Shown piece by piece: positions 63,955-64,000 of a DNA stretch of 64,000 nucleotides; position 1 is the first letter of the stretch, and the number at the start of each line of letters is the position of its first letter. The stretch is from positions 124,001 through 188,000 of the forward strand of contig JAIUOO010000005.1 of the NCBI GenBank assembly GCA_020161695.1, read 5' to 3'. A model generated the notes under the pieces. The model saw only the letters and a list, made by a program, of their open reading frames with translations. It had not been told where the DNA came from and did not search any database. The translations under genes and the position numbers were made by a program. Origin of the DNA: Pseudomonadota bacterium (lineage in GTDB: Bacteria > Pseudomonadota > Alphaproteobacteria > Rhizobiales > Phreatobacteraceae).

Positions 63955-64000
63955 CTGGGCTCTCGCGGGATGAAGGGATGGCGCCGCCCGGGCGAGCCGG

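Overview
The window is a stretch of high-GC chromosome from an alphaproteobacterium, most likely of the order Hyphomicrobiales (Rhizobiales). The gene orders hemC-hemD-mitofilin-hemY opposite tsaD-gpsA, metX-metW, SUV3-like helicase followed by an S4-domain gene, and the CenR/OtpR regulator followed by a cyclic-nucleotide-binding gene all fit that group. So do a CtrA-type box upstream of ftsE and clustered GANTC (CcrM) sites. I see no transposon, phage module, integrase or CRISPR array. This is mostly vertically inherited chromosome with a few accessory blocks. Genus is not assignable from what I can see.

Layout. 0-8.5 kb: a partial gene and a TetR regulator diverge around three identical-arm palindromes, followed by the periplasmic pair alpha-2-macroglobulin + PbpC on the minus strand. 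8.5-15.9 kb: an accessory catabolic block. It holds a cupin, a Bug-type solute-binding protein and an orphan E1 alpha/beta thiamine dehydrogenase on the minus strand. On the plus strand are an unrecognised protein built of two tandem homologous halves and an acetolactate-synthase-like ThDP enzyme. A ring-opening amidohydrolase (cyanuric acid hydrolase/barbiturase fold) converges on the ThDP gene. 15.9-24.7 kb: housekeeping genes rpmB, Tim44-like, GNAT, ppa, CheY-like, hpt, a zinc-ribbon protein, ftsEX, glutathione-dependent formaldehyde dehydrogenase and an Fe/2OG oxygenase. 24.8-33.4 kb: tRNA-Arg(CCU), hemY-like, mitofilin-like, hemD and hemC on the minus strand; tsaD, gpsA, a small unknown, an EVE protein and a methyltransferase on the plus strand. 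33.5-41.3 kb: CoA transferase, beta-lactamase-fold hydrolase, acetyl-CoA synthetase, SNase-like protein, M48 lipoprotein and an SDR.

41.3-50.2 kb is a signalling hub: an L,D-transpeptidase, three OmpR-type response regulators, a cyclic-nucleotide-binding protein, two paralogous hybrid histidine kinases and a globin. Immediately after the second kinase lies the most unusual non-coding signal: 14 GANTC sites within 279 bp (49879-50157). Eight of them form two mirror-image blocks of four, spaced 20-21 bp (two helical turns) and symmetric about position ~49979. The other six form a dense cluster. This looks like a purpose-built array for the CcrM/GcrA methylation system or another GANTC reader.

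50.2-64 kb: SUV3-like helicase with a long basic low-complexity tail, S4 protein, metX-metW (methionine), DUF1304 membrane protein, class V aminotransferase and an SDR without the usual Tyr/Lys. The window closes with a nitrate assimilation operon (nrtB-like permease, nrtD-like ATPase, NirB-type FAD reductase, NasA nitrate reductase). No siroheme nitrite reductase is visible in the window.
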